From assembly GCF_022698165.1 (NCBI RefSeq), contig NZ_JALDAY010000005.1, forward strand, positions 186,001 to 250,000: a DNA stretch of 64,000 nt, in the 5' to 3' direction. Position numbers and translations under genes: made by a program. Positions 36,444-45,619 of this stretch are shown in pieces (within the stretch, counting starts at the first letter, position 1; every line of letters starts with the position of its first letter). The notes beneath the pieces are model-generated. The model worked only from the letters and a program-made list of their open reading frames with translations, was not told where the DNA came from and searched no databases. Origin of the DNA: Streptomyces cylindrosporus (lineage in GTDB: Bacteria > Actinomycetota > Actinomycetes > Streptomycetales > Streptomycetaceae).

Positions 36444-38072
36444 ATGCGTGGTGCCAAGAGCGCCAAGTGGGTTGCGATAGCTGCGGTTGTGGCGCTGGGG
36501 GCCACTGCGTGTGGCGGTGGCAGTGACGACAAGGGCAGCGACAGCAAGGCCGCCGTCGACCCGAACGGCAAGTTCTCGGTCGAGGTGGGCGAGCCGCAGA
36601 ACCCGCTGCAGCCGGCGAACACCATGGAGTCCAACGGCAGCATCGTCATCCGCTCGCTGTTCTCGGGCCTGGTCGACTACGACTCGAGCGGCAAGATCGT
36701 CTACGTCAACGCGCAGTCGGTCGACTCCAAGGACAACAAGACCTTCACGGTCAAGCTGAAGTCCGGCTGGAAGTTCCACGACGGCACCCCGGTGACCGCC
36801 GACTCCTACGTCAAGGCGTGGAACTGGGCCGCGAACCCGGCCAACAAGCAGACCAACAGCTTCTGGTTCTCCGACATCCAGGGCTACGACGACGTCGCCC
36901 CCGCGAAGGGCAAGCCGAAGGCCACCACGCTCTCCGGCCTGAAGGTCGTCGATGACAACACCTTCACCATCACGCTGTCGAAGGCGCTGCCGTACTTCGT
37001 CTACAAGCTGGGCTACGAGGTCTTCGACCCGCTGCCGGAGTCCTTCTACAAGGACCCGAAGGCGGCCGGTCAGCACCCGATCGGCAACGGCCCGTACAAG
37101 TTCGTCAGCTGGCAGCACAACAAGTCCATCGAAGTTGCCAAGTTCGACGGCTACAAGGGCCCGAACGCCGCGAAGAACGGCGGCGTGATCTTCAAGAACT
37201 ACACCAGCCTCGAGACGGCGTACCAGGACCTCAAGTCCAACAACGTCGACGTGCTGCGCCAGATCGCGCCCAAGGACCTGCCGGTCTACAAGCAGGACCT
37301 CGGCGACCGCGCGGTGGACCAGGCCTACTCCGCGATCCAGACGATCGCCGTGGCCTACTACACCAAGCAGTGGAAGGACATCGACCCCAAGGTCATCCAG
37401 GGTCTGTCGATGGCCATCGACCGCAACACCATCACCAAGACGGTGCTGCAGGGCACGCGTGAGCCCGCCACCGGCTGGGTCGCCAAGGGCGTTCTCGGCT
37501 ACCAGCCGAACGCCGCCGGGGACGTCACGACGTACAACCCGACGAAGGCCAAGGCGCTCATCAAGGAAGGCGGCGGCGTTCCGGGCAACCAGATCTACAT
37601 CCAGTACAACGCCGACGGCGGCCACAAGGAGTGGGTGGAGGCGGTCTGCAACTCCATCACCAACGCCACCGGTGTGAAGTGCTCCGGCGACTCGAAGGCC
37701 GACTTCCAGGCCGACCTGAACGCGCGTGACGCGCACGAGGTCAAGTCGCTGTACCGCTCGGGCTGGGTGCTGGACTACCCGTTCAACGCCAACTTCATCC
37801 GCGACCTGTACGGCACCAAGTCGGACGGCAACCAGGGCGGCTTCTCCAACAAGACGATCGACAGCGAGATCGCCGCGGCCGACGCCGCGCCGACGCTGGA
37901 GGACTCGGAGAAGAAGTACCAGGAGATCGAGAAGCAGCTCCCGAACTACATGCCGAGCATTCCGCTCTGGTACTACAAGGTCAACGCGGGCTACTCGGAG
38001 AACGTCACCGGCGTCAAGTACGCCCAGGACGGCGACCCGATCCTGACCGGCGTTCAGGTCAAGAAGAAGTAA
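36444..38072 (+). CDS. Peptide-binding lipoprotein of ABC operon 1 (SBP family 5)
   Basis: 542 residues; lipobox LGATAC (Cys23). The mature protein is a full SBP family-5 domain (GWKFHDGTPVTADSYVKAWN, IGNGPYKFVSW, LSMAIDRNTI, YMPSIPLWYY). It captures oligopeptides outside and delivers them to the permeases encoded downstream. Start and leader (MRGAKSAKW) resemble those of operon 2's lipoprotein (MRGATHAKW), so both come from one ancestor. Because of the neighbourhood it may belong to a BldK-type developmental peptide importer, but gene order differs from the published bldK (permease first), so no symbol is given. Confidence 0.93.
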   Translation: MRGAKSAKWVAIAAVVALGATACGGGSDDKGSDSKAAVDPNGKFSVEVGEPQNPLQPANTMESNGSIVIRSLFSGLVDYDSSGKIVYVNAQSVDSKDNKTFTVKLKSGWKFHDGTPVTADSYVKAWNWAANPANKQTNSFWFSDIQGYDDVAPAKGKPKATTLSGLKVVDDNTFTITLSKALPYFVYKLGYEVFDPLPESFYKDPKAAGQHPIGNGPYKFVSWQHNKSIEVAKFDGYKGPNAAKNGGVIFKNYTSLETAYQDLKSNNVDVLRQIAPKDLPVYKQDLGDRAVDQAYSAIQTIAVAYYTKQWKDIDPKVIQGLSMAIDRNTITKTVLQGTREPATGWVAKGVLGYQPNAAGDVTTYNPTKAKALIKEGGGVPGNQIYIQYNADGGHKEWVEAVCNSITNATGVKCSGDSKADFQADLNARDAHEVKSLYRSGWVLDYPFNANFIRDLYGTKSDGNQGGFSNKTIDSEIAAADAAPTLEDSEKKYQEIEKQLPNYMPSIPLWYYKVNAGYSENVTGVKYAQDGDPILTGVQVKKK

Positions 38073-38085
38073 CCACAAGCCCGTA

Positions 38086-38113
38086 CCCGGGGCGCGGCTG
38101 CTCGCGCCCCGGG
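38086..38113. terminator. Intergenic hairpin 1, attenuator candidate
   Basis: 11-bp perfect stem CCCGGGGCGCG / CGCGCCCCGGG with a 6-base loop, 14 bp after the binding-protein stop and inside the operon. Such hairpins often let the binding protein be made in excess over the permeases. Confidence 0.75.
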
Positions 38114-38130
38114 CAACGGCAGTGGCTGGG

Positions 38131-38177
38131 GGGCCCTTTCCGCACGCATCAAGCACCGGTGCGCGAGGAAAGGGCCC
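38131..38177. terminator. Intergenic hairpin 2 between binding protein and permease
   Basis: GGGCCCTTTCC (38131-38141) pairs perfectly with GGAAAGGGCCC (38167-38177). Inside the loop CGCAC/GTGCG could pair in a competing fold. It ends 34 bp before the permease start. Confidence 0.65.
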
Positions 38178-38210
38178 GTCGGCTGCCGCTGTGACTGACA
38201 TGGAGGCACG

Positions 38211-39143
38211 ATGGGGCGCTACGTCGCACGACGACTGCTCCAGATGATCCCGGTCTTCATCGGGACCACCCTGCTGATCTTCCTCATGGTGTACGCCCTG
38301 CCCGGTGACCCCGTGCGCGGGCTGTTCGGCGACAAGGGCGCCAGCCCGCAGGTGATCGCCCAGCTGAGACATGAGTACGGCCTGGACCAGCCGATCCTGG
38401 TCCAGTACTGGCACTACATGCGGGACATGATCCTGCACGCGGACTTCGGCACCCAGGTCGCCAGCGGCCGTCCGGTCACGGACGTGCTCGGCTCCGCTTT
38501 CCCGGTGACGCTCCGGCTCGCGGCCGTCGCCTTCGCCATCGAGATCGTCCTCGGCATCGCCCTGGGCATCGTGTCGGGCCTGCGCGCCGGCAGGGCCACC
38601 GACACCGGGATCCTGCTGGTCACCCTGCTGCTGATCTCGATTCCGGTCTTCGTCCTCGGCTTCATCCTTCAGCTCGTCTTCGCCGACCAGCTGCACTGGA
38701 CGGATCCGAGCGTCAACGACCCCACCAACTACGGACAGTTGGTGATGCCGGGCTTCGTCCTGGCCACCGCCTCACTGGCCTATGTGACGCGCCTGACCCG
38801 TACGTCGATCTCCGAGAACCTGCGCGCGGACTACATCCGCACGGCTGTTGCCAAGGGCCTTCCCCGGCGGCGGGTGATCGGTGTGCACGTCATGCGCAAC
38901 TCGCTGATCCCCGTGGTCACCTACCTGGGCACCGACATCGGTGCGCTGATGGGTGGCGCGGTCGTCACCGAGCGCATCTTCAACATTCACGGCATCGGTG
39001 GCACGATCGCCGATGCCATCACTCGCCGTGAGGGCACCACCTTGGTCGGCCTGGTGACCATCCTGGTCCTGGTCTACCTCCTCGCCAGCCTGCTCGTAGA
39101 CCTGCTTTACGCGGTCCTTGACCCGAGGATTCGCTATGCCTGA
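38211..39143 (+). CDS. Peptide ABC transporter permease, DppB type (operon 1)
   Basis: 310 residues, six membrane helices. First helix MIPVFIGTTLLIFLMVY, then the external loop with GDPVRGLFG, and the EAA-like coupling motif DYIRTAVAKGLPRRRVIGVH that contacts the ATPases. Pairs with the next permease to form the channel. Overlaps the next start by 8 bp. Confidence 0.95.
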   Translation: MGRYVARRLLQMIPVFIGTTLLIFLMVYALPGDPVRGLFGDKGASPQVIAQLRHEYGLDQPILVQYWHYMRDMILHADFGTQVASGRPVTDVLGSAFPVTLRLAAVAFAIEIVLGIALGIVSGLRAGRATDTGILLVTLLLISIPVFVLGFILQLVFADQLHWTDPSVNDPTNYGQLVMPGFVLATASLAYVTRLTRTSISENLRADYIRTAVAKGLPRRRVIGVHVMRNSLIPVVTYLGTDIGALMGGAVVTERIFNIHGIGGTIADAITRREGTTLVGLVTILVLVYLLASLLVDLLYAVLDPRIRYA

Positions 39144-40086
39144 CGTGACCAAGACCGCGCCCGAGACCGGTGCCGAGGAAGCGGCCGTCGCCGCGGCCGG
39201 CGGGCCGCTGCCCCAGCCGAAGCCGGAGAAGGCCCGCAGCCTGTGGGGCGACGCCTGGGCGGATCTGCGCCGCAGCTGGATCTTCATCGTCTCCAGCGTG
39301 CTGATCCTGATCCTGCTGACGATCACGTTCTTCCCCGGCTGGTTCACCGGCGCGGATCCGATCCTGGGCGACCTGTCCAAGCACTACCTGCAGAAGCCCA
39401 AGCTGGGCGACATAGGCTCGCCGGACTGGCTCGGCTACGACCAGCAGGGCCGCAGCGTCTACGCGCGCCTCATCTACGGCACCCGGGCATCGGTGGCCGT
39501 CGGCTTCGGTACGACGATCGCGGTCACGATCGTGGGCGGACTGGTGGGCATGATCGCTGGCTACTTCGGCGGCATCACCGACTCGGTCCTCTCGCGCCTG
39601 ACGGACATCTTCTTCGGCATTCCGTTCCTGCTCGGCACCATGGTGGTGCTGAACTCCTTCACGGACCGCTCGATCTGGATCGTCATCGGGGCGCTGAGCT
39701 TCTTCGGCTGGACGCAGATCGCCCGTGTCATGCGTGGTGCCGTCATCAGCACCAAGCAGGCCGACTACGTCGTGGCGGCCAAGGCACTCGGCGCGAGCAC
39801 ACCGCGCATCATGTTCCGGCACATCCTGCCGAACACCCTGGCTCCGGTGATCGTCGTCGCCACGATCTCGCTCGGCATCTACATCGGCGCCGAGGCCACA
39901 CTGTCCTTCCTGGGCCTCGGCCTCAACGGCGTGTCCTGGGGCAACGACATATCCGACGGCGGCAGCTCGATCCGTATCGCGAAGTGGATCATGCTCTACC
40001 CGTCCATCATGCTCAGCCTTACGGTGCTGGCGTTCATCATGCTCGGTGAGGCCGTCCGCAACGCCCTCGACCCGAAGATGCGCTGA
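39136..40086 (+). CDS. Peptide ABC transporter permease, DppC type (operon 1)
   Basis: 316 residues. A ~40-residue cytoplasmic N-terminus, then the OppC-N type first helix and the BPD_transp_1 core with coupling motif DYVVAAKALGASTPRIMFRH. The loop PDWLGYDQQGRSVYARLIYG is typical of DppC. ATG 39136, overlapping the previous stop. Confidence 0.95.
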   Translation: MPDVTKTAPETGAEEAAVAAAGGPLPQPKPEKARSLWGDAWADLRRSWIFIVSSVLILILLTITFFPGWFTGADPILGDLSKHYLQKPKLGDIGSPDWLGYDQQGRSVYARLIYGTRASVAVGFGTTIAVTIVGGLVGMIAGYFGGITDSVLSRLTDIFFGIPFLLGTMVVLNSFTDRSIWIVIGALSFFGWTQIARVMRGAVISTKQADYVVAAKALGASTPRIMFRHILPNTLAPVIVVATISLGIYIGAEATLSFLGLGLNGVSWGNDISDGGSSIRIAKWIMLYPSIMLSLTVLAFIMLGEAVRNALDPKMR

Positions 40087-40097
40087 GGGAGGCGTAC

Positions 40098-41147
40098 GTG
40101 ACCATCATCGAAGAAGTTTCCGTGCCCTCGCCGCGCGACGGCGACGGCGGCCCGCTGCTCGAAGTGCGTGACCTGCACGTCGAGTTCCACACCCGCGAGG
40201 GCGTGGTCAGGGCCGTCAACGGCGTCAACTACAGTGTCAGCGCGGGCGAGACGCTCGCCGTCCTCGGCGAGTCCGGTTCCGGCAAGTCGGTGACCGCGCA
40301 GGCCATCATGGGCATCCTCGACATGCCGCCGGCGAAGATCCCGCAGGGCGAGATCCGCTTCCGCGGCCAGGACATGCTCCAGATGTCCGGCGAGGAGCGC
40401 CGCAAGATCCGCGGCCGGCGCATCGCCATGATCTTCCAGGACGCGCTCAGCTCCCTGAACCCGGTGCTGTCCGTCGGCTACCAGCTCGGCGAGATGTTCC
40501 GCGTCCACCACGGCATGTCCAAGAAGGACGCCAAGGCCAAGGCGATCGAGCTGATGGACCGGGTGAAGATCCCGGCCGCCGCGGCCCGTGTCAACGACTA
40601 CCCGCACCAGTTCTCCGGCGGTATGCGCCAGCGCATCATGATCGCCATGGCGCTCGCGCTGGAGCCGGAGCTGATCATCGCCGACGAGCCGACCACGGCC
40701 CTCGACGTGACCGTGCAGGCCCAGGTGATGGACCTGCTCGCGGAGTTGCAGCGCGAGTACAACATGGGTCTGATCCTGATCACCCACGACCTCGGCGTGG
40801 TCGCCGACGTCGCGGACAAGATCGCCGTGATGTACGCGGGCCGGATCGTGGAGACCGCGCCGGTGCACGAGCTGTACAAGCGGCCCGCGCACCCCTACAC
40901 GCGCGGTCTGCTGGACTCGATCCCGCGCCTGGACCAGAAGGGCCAGGAGCTCTACGCGATCAAGGGCCTGCCGCCCAACCTGCTGCGCATCCCGACCGGT
41001 TGCGCCTTCAACCCGCGCTGCCCCAAGGCGCAGGACATCTGCCGGACGGACGTCCCGGCGCTGCTGCCGGTCACCGAGCAGGACGGCGGCGAGCTGCCGG
41101 GCCGTGCCTCGGCCTGCCACTTCTGGAAGGAGACGCTCCATGGCTGA
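40098..41147 (+). CDS. Peptide ABC transporter ATPase, DppD type (operon 1)
   Basis: 349 residues. Walker A GESGSGKS, Q-loop MIFQDALSSLNP, signature FSGGMRQR, Walker B LIIADEPTTALD and switch His in LITHDLG. The C-terminal oligo/dipeptide (HPY) extension has the Cys pattern CAFNPRCPKAQDIC seen in peptide-transport ATPases. GTG start with GGGAGG. Confidence 0.95.
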   Translation: MTIIEEVSVPSPRDGDGGPLLEVRDLHVEFHTREGVVRAVNGVNYSVSAGETLAVLGESGSGKSVTAQAIMGILDMPPAKIPQGEIRFRGQDMLQMSGEERRKIRGRRIAMIFQDALSSLNPVLSVGYQLGEMFRVHHGMSKKDAKAKAIELMDRVKIPAAAARVNDYPHQFSGGMRQRIMIAMALALEPELIIADEPTTALDVTVQAQVMDLLAELQREYNMGLILITHDLGVVADVADKIAVMYAGRIVETAPVHELYKRPAHPYTRGLLDSIPRLDQKGQELYAIKGLPPNLLRIPTGCAFNPRCPKAQDICRTDVPALLPVTEQDGGELPGRASACHFWKETLHG

Positions 41148-42288
41148 GCTCAGTAAGAACGACGAGCCGCAGGACGCGACGCCGAACGTCTCCGACGTCG
41201 AGGTGGCGGAGGTGCACTCCGAGGCGGAGGCCGTAACCGCCTTGGACGCGCCCGTCGACCGCGGCGAGCCCATCCTCCAGGTGCGCAACCTCGTCAAGCA
41301 CTTCCCGCTGACGCTGGGCATCCTGTTCAAGAAGCAGGTCGGCGCGGTCAAGGCCGTCGACGGGATCTCCTTCGACCTGCACCAGGGCGAGACCCTGGGC
41401 ATCGTGGGCGAGTCCGGCTGTGGCAAGTCGACGGTGGCGAAGCTCCTGATGAACCTGGAGCAGGCGACCGCGGGCGAGATCTTCTACAAGGGCCAGGACA
41501 TCACCAAGCTGTCCGGGCGCGCGCTGAAGGCCGTCCGGCGCAACATCCAGATGGTGTTCCAGGACCCGTACACCTCGCTCAACCCGCGTATGACGGTGGG
41601 CGACATCATCGGGGAGCCCTTCGACATCCACCCCGAGGTGGCACCGAAGGGCGACCGGCGCCGCAAGGTCCAGGAACTCCTGGACGTCGTGGGCCTCAAC
41701 CCCGAGTACATCAACCGTTACCCGCACCAGTTCTCGGGCGGTCAGCGCCAGCGCATCGGCATCGCCCGCGGCCTGGCACTCAACCCCGAGATCATCATCT
41801 GCGACGAGCCGGTGTCGGCGCTGGACGTGTCCGTCCAGGCGCAGGTCATCAACCTGATGGAGCGCTTGCAGGACGAGTTCAACCTCTCCTACATCTTCAT
41901 CGCGCACGACCTGTCGATCGTCCGGCACATCTCGGACCGGGTCGGTGTGATGTACCTCGGCAAGATGGCCGAGATCGGCACCGACGAGCAGATCTACGAG
42001 CACCCGACGCACCCCTACACCCAGGCGTTGCTGTCGGCCGTGCCCGTGCCGGACCCGGAGGCCCGCGAGCACCGCGAGCGGATCATCCTCACCGGCGACG
42101 TGCCGTCCCCGGCCAACCCGCCCTCGGGCTGCCGCTTCCGTACGCGCTGCTGGAAGGCGCAGGACAAGTGCGCGGAGGAGGTGCCCCTGCTGGCGATCCC
42201 GGAACGCTTCAAGGGCGCGGACACCCCGGCGGCACACGAGTCGGCGTGCCACTTCGCGGAGGAGAAGGACGTCGTCCACGCGGCGTGA
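41140..42288 (+). CDS. Peptide ABC transporter ATPase, DppF type (operon 1)
   Basis: 382 residues. An acidic N-terminal extension of ~45 residues absent from its operon 2 copy, then Walker A GESGCGKS, MVFQDPYTSLNPR, FSGGQRQR, IIICDEPVSALD (an unusual Cys in Walker B where operon 2 has Ala) and FIAHDLSIV. Ends with the HPY extension (CRFRTRCWKAQDKC). Overlaps the DppD stop by 8 bp and is the last gene before a hairpin. Confidence 0.95.
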   Translation: MAELSKNDEPQDATPNVSDVEVAEVHSEAEAVTALDAPVDRGEPILQVRNLVKHFPLTLGILFKKQVGAVKAVDGISFDLHQGETLGIVGESGCGKSTVAKLLMNLEQATAGEIFYKGQDITKLSGRALKAVRRNIQMVFQDPYTSLNPRMTVGDIIGEPFDIHPEVAPKGDRRRKVQELLDVVGLNPEYINRYPHQFSGGQRQRIGIARGLALNPEIIICDEPVSALDVSVQAQVINLMERLQDEFNLSYIFIAHDLSIVRHISDRVGVMYLGKMAEIGTDEQIYEHPTHPYTQALLSAVPVPDPEAREHRERIILTGDVPSPANPPSGCRFRTRCWKAQDKCAEEVPLLAIPERFKGADTPAAHESACHFAEEKDVVHAA

Positions 42289-42304
42289 CCTCTGCAACGG
42301 CCAA

Positions 42305-42339
42305 CGGTTCCCGGCATCCCAGGTGGGTGCCGGGAACCG
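42305..42339. terminator. Terminator hairpin after peptide operon 1
   Basis: Perfect 12-bp stem CGGTTCCCGGCA / TGCCGGGAACCG with an 11-base loop, followed by GCGTTTT; 16 bp after the stop of the DppF-type gene. Confidence 0.88.
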
Positions 42340-42374
42340 GCGTTTTCCCGAAGAGAGCCCGAAGAGAGGTCGAC

Positions 42375-42764
42375 TTGCTGCACCACGTTGAGCTGTGGGT
42401 GCCGGATCTGCGGCGGGCAACCGGAGAGTGGGGCTGGCTGCTCGGTCGGCTCGGCTGGGTGCCGTATCAGGAGTGGGAGCGGGGACGGAGCTGGCGGGCG
42501 GGGGACACCTACCTCGTCGTCGAGGAGTCCCCGGCGATCAGCGCCCCGACGCACGACCGCACCCGTCCCGGCCTCAACCACCTCGCCTTCCACGCCGGTT
42601 CAGCCGCTGACGTCGACGCACTGGCCGAAGCCGCCCCCGCCCACGGCTGGCAGCCGCTCTTCGCCGAGCGGTACCCCTACGCCGGCGGGCCCGAGCACTA
42701 CGCCGCCTATCTCGCCAACTCCGACGGTTTCGAGGTGGAGCTGGTGGCCGGCGAGGTCAAGTAG
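42375..42764 (+). CDS. VOC/glyoxalase-family protein
   Basis: 129 residues starting with LHHVELWVPDLRRATGEWGW, the typical beta-alpha start of a vicinal-oxygen-chelate domain, and continuing through GLNHLAFHAGSAADVDALAE to DGFEVELVA. His, His and Glu at the expected metal positions are visible (LHHVEL, LNHLAF, EVELV). The start is taken as TTG 42375 with AGAGAGG upstream since family homology begins there and no ATG/GTG lies in place. Its stop overlaps the convergent operon 3 by 8 bp. Confidence 0.8.
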   Translation: MLHHVELWVPDLRRATGEWGWLLGRLGWVPYQEWERGRSWRAGDTYLVVEESPAISAPTHDRTRPGLNHLAFHAGSAADVDALAEAAPAHGWQPLFAERYPYAGGPEHYAAYLANSDGFEVELVAGEVK

Positions 42765-43746
42765 TCACCCGCGCCCGCGCCCAGTGGCACGCCACCTGCC
42801 CCTCCCCGCTCCCCGCCAGCACCTCCAGATCCCGGGTCCGGCACGCGTCCGCCACCCCCGCCTCCTCCGCCTCTCCGCTCGCCAGCACCTGGCAGCGGGC
42901 GTGGAAGCGGCAGCCGGTCGGGATGCGGGACGGGTCCGGGGGCTCGCCGGTCAGCACAACCGGCTCACCCGGCGCCTCCGGGAGGACCGACAACAACGCC
43001 TGTGTGTACGGGTGTCTCGGTGCCGTCAGGACCTGCTCCACCGTGCCCGTCTCCACGATCCGGCCCAGGTACATCACCGCCACCCGGTCGGCGATGTTCC
43101 ACGCCAGCCCCAGGTCGTGGGTGACCACCAGCGCGGACAGGCCCAGTTCCGTACGCAGGCGTAGTAGCAGGGCCAGGATCTCGCCGCGCACCGAGGCGTC
43201 CAGGGACGCCACCGGCTCGTCGGCGACCAGGAGTTCGGGCTCCAGTACCAACGCGCCCGCGATCACCACCCGTTGCCGCTGGCCCCCCGACAGCTCGTGC
43301 GGGTAGCGGAGGAAGAAGCGTTCGGGGGGTCGGAGCCCCGCGCGCGCCAACGCCCCTGCCACCGCCGCCTGTTCGTCACCCCCGTAGCCATGGATCCGCA
43401 GGCCCTCCGCCACCGCCTCGTACACCGTGTGCCGGGGGTTCAGCGAGCCGCTCGGGTCCTGCAACACCAGCTGTGCCCGCTTCCGATACGCCTTCAGCGC
43501 ACGGGAGTTGTACGCCAGCGGCTTCCCGGCGAAGCTGACGCTGCCCCCGGTCGGCGGCACCAGGCCCAGCAGTGAGCGGGCCAGCGTCGTCTTGCCGCAG
43601 CCCGACTCGCCGACCAGCGCCACGATCTCCCCGGCCCCGATGTCGAGTTCGACGCCGTCCACGGCCCGCGCCTCGGGCGCCCCGTGCCGTCCCGGGAACG
43701 TCACGTGCAGTCCCCGTGCGCTGAGCAGAGGACCGGGAGTCGTCAT
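42757..43746 (-). CDS. Peptide ABC transporter ATPase, DppF type (operon 3)
   Basis: 329 residues. Walker A GESGCGKT, QLVLQDPSGSLNPRH, LSGGQRQR, LLVADEPVASLD, VVTHDLGLAW, plus the HPY-type Cys region (CRFHARCQVLASG). It is more diverged than the operon 1/2 copies (e.g. VADEPVASLD). ATG 43746 overlaps the stop of the DppD-type gene (ATGA). Last gene of operon 3. Confidence 0.93.
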   Translation of the reverse strand: MTTPGPLLSARGLHVTFPGRHGAPEARAVDGVELDIGAGEIVALVGESGCGKTTLARSLLGLVPPTGGSVSFAGKPLAYNSRALKAYRKRAQLVLQDPSGSLNPRHTVYEAVAEGLRIHGYGGDEQAAVAGALARAGLRPPERFFLRYPHELSGGQRQRVVIAGALVLEPELLVADEPVASLDASVRGEILALLLRLRTELGLSALVVTHDLGLAWNIADRVAVMYLGRIVETGTVEQVLTAPRHPYTQALLSVLPEAPGEPVVLTGEPPDPSRIPTGCRFHARCQVLASGEAEEAGVADACRTRDLEVLAGSGEGQVACHWARARVTT

Positions 43747-44711
43747 GTCGTACTCCTTACTGCAGCACCCACGTGCACACAGGCCGCCCGCCGCCCCGGC
43801 GCGCCCTCCCGCAGCCACTGGTCCTCCACCTCGCACCCGTCCAGCGCCACCGGGCAGCGCGGATGGAAGGTGCAGCCGGACGGCAGGTCCGAGGGGTCCG
43901 GGGGGTCGCCCGGCAGGCCGCGCGGGGCGAACCGGGAGGCGGGGTCGCCGATGCGCGGGAAGGCGCCCGAGAGGGCCTTGCCGTACGGGTGCAGCGCGTC
44001 CTCGTACACCGCCCGGGCCGGGCCCTCCTCGACCACCCGGCCCGCGTACATGACCGCCAACCGGTCGCAGGTGTCGGCAAGCACCGCGAGGTCGTGGCTG
44101 ATCATGATCAGGCCCAACTCCTGCTCGCTGACCAGTTGTTCGATCAGTCGGAGGATCTGCGCCTGGATCATCACGTCCAGGGCGGTGGTGGGCTCGTCGG
44201 CGATGACGAGCTTCGGATCGCAGGCCAGCGCCATCGCGATCATCACGCGTTGCCGCTGGCCACCCGAGAGTTCGTGCGGATACGCCCGTGCCCGCGCCGT
44301 CGGCAGGCCCACCTGCTCCAGCAGCTCGCCGGTCCGTTTCCGCGCCGCCGCCGCGCCCGCGCCGCCGTGCAGCAGGATCGGCTCGGCGATCTGGTCGCCC
44401 ACGCGGTGCACGGGGTTGAGGGAGTGCATGGCGCCCTGGAAGACGATCGAGGCGCCCGCCCAGCGCACCGCGCGGACCTGCCCCCACCGCATCTTCAGGA
44501 CGTCCTCGCCGTCGAGCAGGATCTCCCCGCCGACCTCGGTGCCGGCCGGCAGCAGCCGCAGCAGCGCCAGTGCCAGCGTGGACTTGCCGCAGCCGGACTC
44601 GCCCGCGACACCGAGCTTGCTGCCGGAGTCGAGGGACAGGTCCACGCCCCGTACGGCAGCCGCCCCGTTCGGGTACGTCACGGTCAGGTCCCGGACCTCC
44701 AGGAGCGTCAA
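43743..44711 (-). CDS. Peptide ABC transporter ATPase, DppD type (operon 3)
   Basis: 322 residues. Walker A GESGCGKS, IVFQGAMHSLNP (Gly replaces the usual Asp after Gln in the Q-loop), LSGGQRQR, LVIADEPTTALD and MISHDLAVL. The start is taken as TTG 44711, which overlaps the preceding TGA (TTGA) and lies just before LLEVRDLTVTYP; no ATG or GTG sits nearby. It is the second of four coupled genes. Confidence 0.9.
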   Translation of the reverse strand: MTLLEVRDLTVTYPNGAAAVRGVDLSLDSGSKLGVAGESGCGKSTLALALLRLLPAGTEVGGEILLDGEDVLKMRWGQVRAVRWAGASIVFQGAMHSLNPVHRVGDQIAEPILLHGGAGAAAARKRTGELLEQVGLPTARARAYPHELSGGQRQRVMIAMALACDPKLVIADEPTTALDVMIQAQILRLIEQLVSEQELGLIMISHDLAVLADTCDRLAVMYAGRVVEEGPARAVYEDALHPYGKALSGAFPRIGDPASRFAPRGLPGDPPDPSDLPSGCTFHPRCPVALDGCEVEDQWLREGAPGRRAACVHVGAAVRSTT

Positions 44712-45619
44712 CGGGCCACCCCCAGCCTCGGGTTGAGCACGGACTCCACGGCCCGCCCGCACAGCGTGAACGTCAGCGCGACCACCGCGATCGCGATGCC
44801 GGGCGGCACCAGGTACCACCAGTCGCCCGCACTGACCGCACCCGCCTCCCGCGCGTCCTGCAGCAGCCCGCCCCACGAGATCACGGTCGGATCCCCGAGC
44901 CCGAGGAAGGCCAGCGTCGCCTCCGCCAGCACGGACGAGGAGATCATCAGGGTCGTCTGGGCGAGCACCAGCGGCATCACATTGGGCAGCACGTGTCTCG
45001 TCATGACGTGCCAGTGGCCGCCGCCCAGCGCCTTCGCGCGTTCGATGTACGGCCGTGACTCCACCGCCAGCGTCTGGGCGCGCACCAGCCGGGCCGTCGT
45101 CGGCCAGGAGGTGACGCCGATCGCGAGAATCACCGTGCCCAGCGAGCGGGACATCACGGTGGCCAGCGCGATGGCGAGGACCAGCGTCGGCATGACGAGG
45201 AACCAGTCGGTGATCCGCATCAGCACGGTCGCGTACGCGCCCTTGAAGTGCCCGGCGGTGATCCCGACGACCGCCCCGATCGCCACCGACAGCACGGCCG
45301 CGAGCAGGCCGACGAGCAGGGAGACCCGGGAGCCCCAGACGACCAGGCCGAGCAGGTCGCGCCCGAACCGGTCGGTGCCCAGCGGGAATTCGGTGCTCGG
45401 TGCTTCGAGGGGGTTGCCCGGGGCGTCGGTCACGCCCGTCACGTCGGAGCCGACGGTCAGCGGTGCGGTCAGCGCGACCAGCGCGAACAGGACGAGTGCG
45501 GCCAGGCCGACCAGTCCCGCGCGGTGGGTGCGGTACTGCTTCCAGAACCGTACGGCGGAGCGGCGGCGCCGCTGCCAGGCGAGCCGGCGGGGGGTCGCCC
45601 GTACCAGGTCGGTCGTCAT
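44708..45619 (-). CDS. Peptide ABC transporter permease, DppC type (operon 3)
   Basis: 303 residues. N-terminal helix, DppC loop (TEFPLGTDRFGRDLLGLVVW) and coupling motif PYIERAKALGGGHWHVMTRH, then FLGLGDPTVISWGG, a DppC hallmark. ATG 45619 overlaps the preceding stop by 4 bp (ATGA). Confidence 0.94.
   Translation of the reverse strand: MTTDLVRATPRRLAWQRRRRSAVRFWKQYRTHRAGLVGLAALVLFALVALTAPLTVGSDVTGVTDAPGNPLEAPSTEFPLGTDRFGRDLLGLVVWGSRVSLLVGLLAAVLSVAIGAVVGITAGHFKGAYATVLMRITDWFLVMPTLVLAIALATVMSRSLGTVILAIGVTSWPTTARLVRAQTLAVESRPYIERAKALGGGHWHVMTRHVLPNVMPLVLAQTTLMISSSVLAEATLAFLGLGDPTVISWGGLLQDAREAGAVSAGDWWYLVPPGIAIAVVALTFTLCGRAVESVLNPRLGVAR

Noticed and set aside
36318..38696. Long minus-strand frame opposite the operon 1 binding protein
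   Set aside because: Antisense shadow; low-complexity Val/Gly/Asp-rich composition typical of such frames.
36444..42288. Assignment of operon 1 as bldK
   Set aside because: The neighbourhood supports it, but as I recall the published bldK has a permease before the binding protein, while here the binding protein is first. Operon 2 is an equal candidate. Left unnamed.
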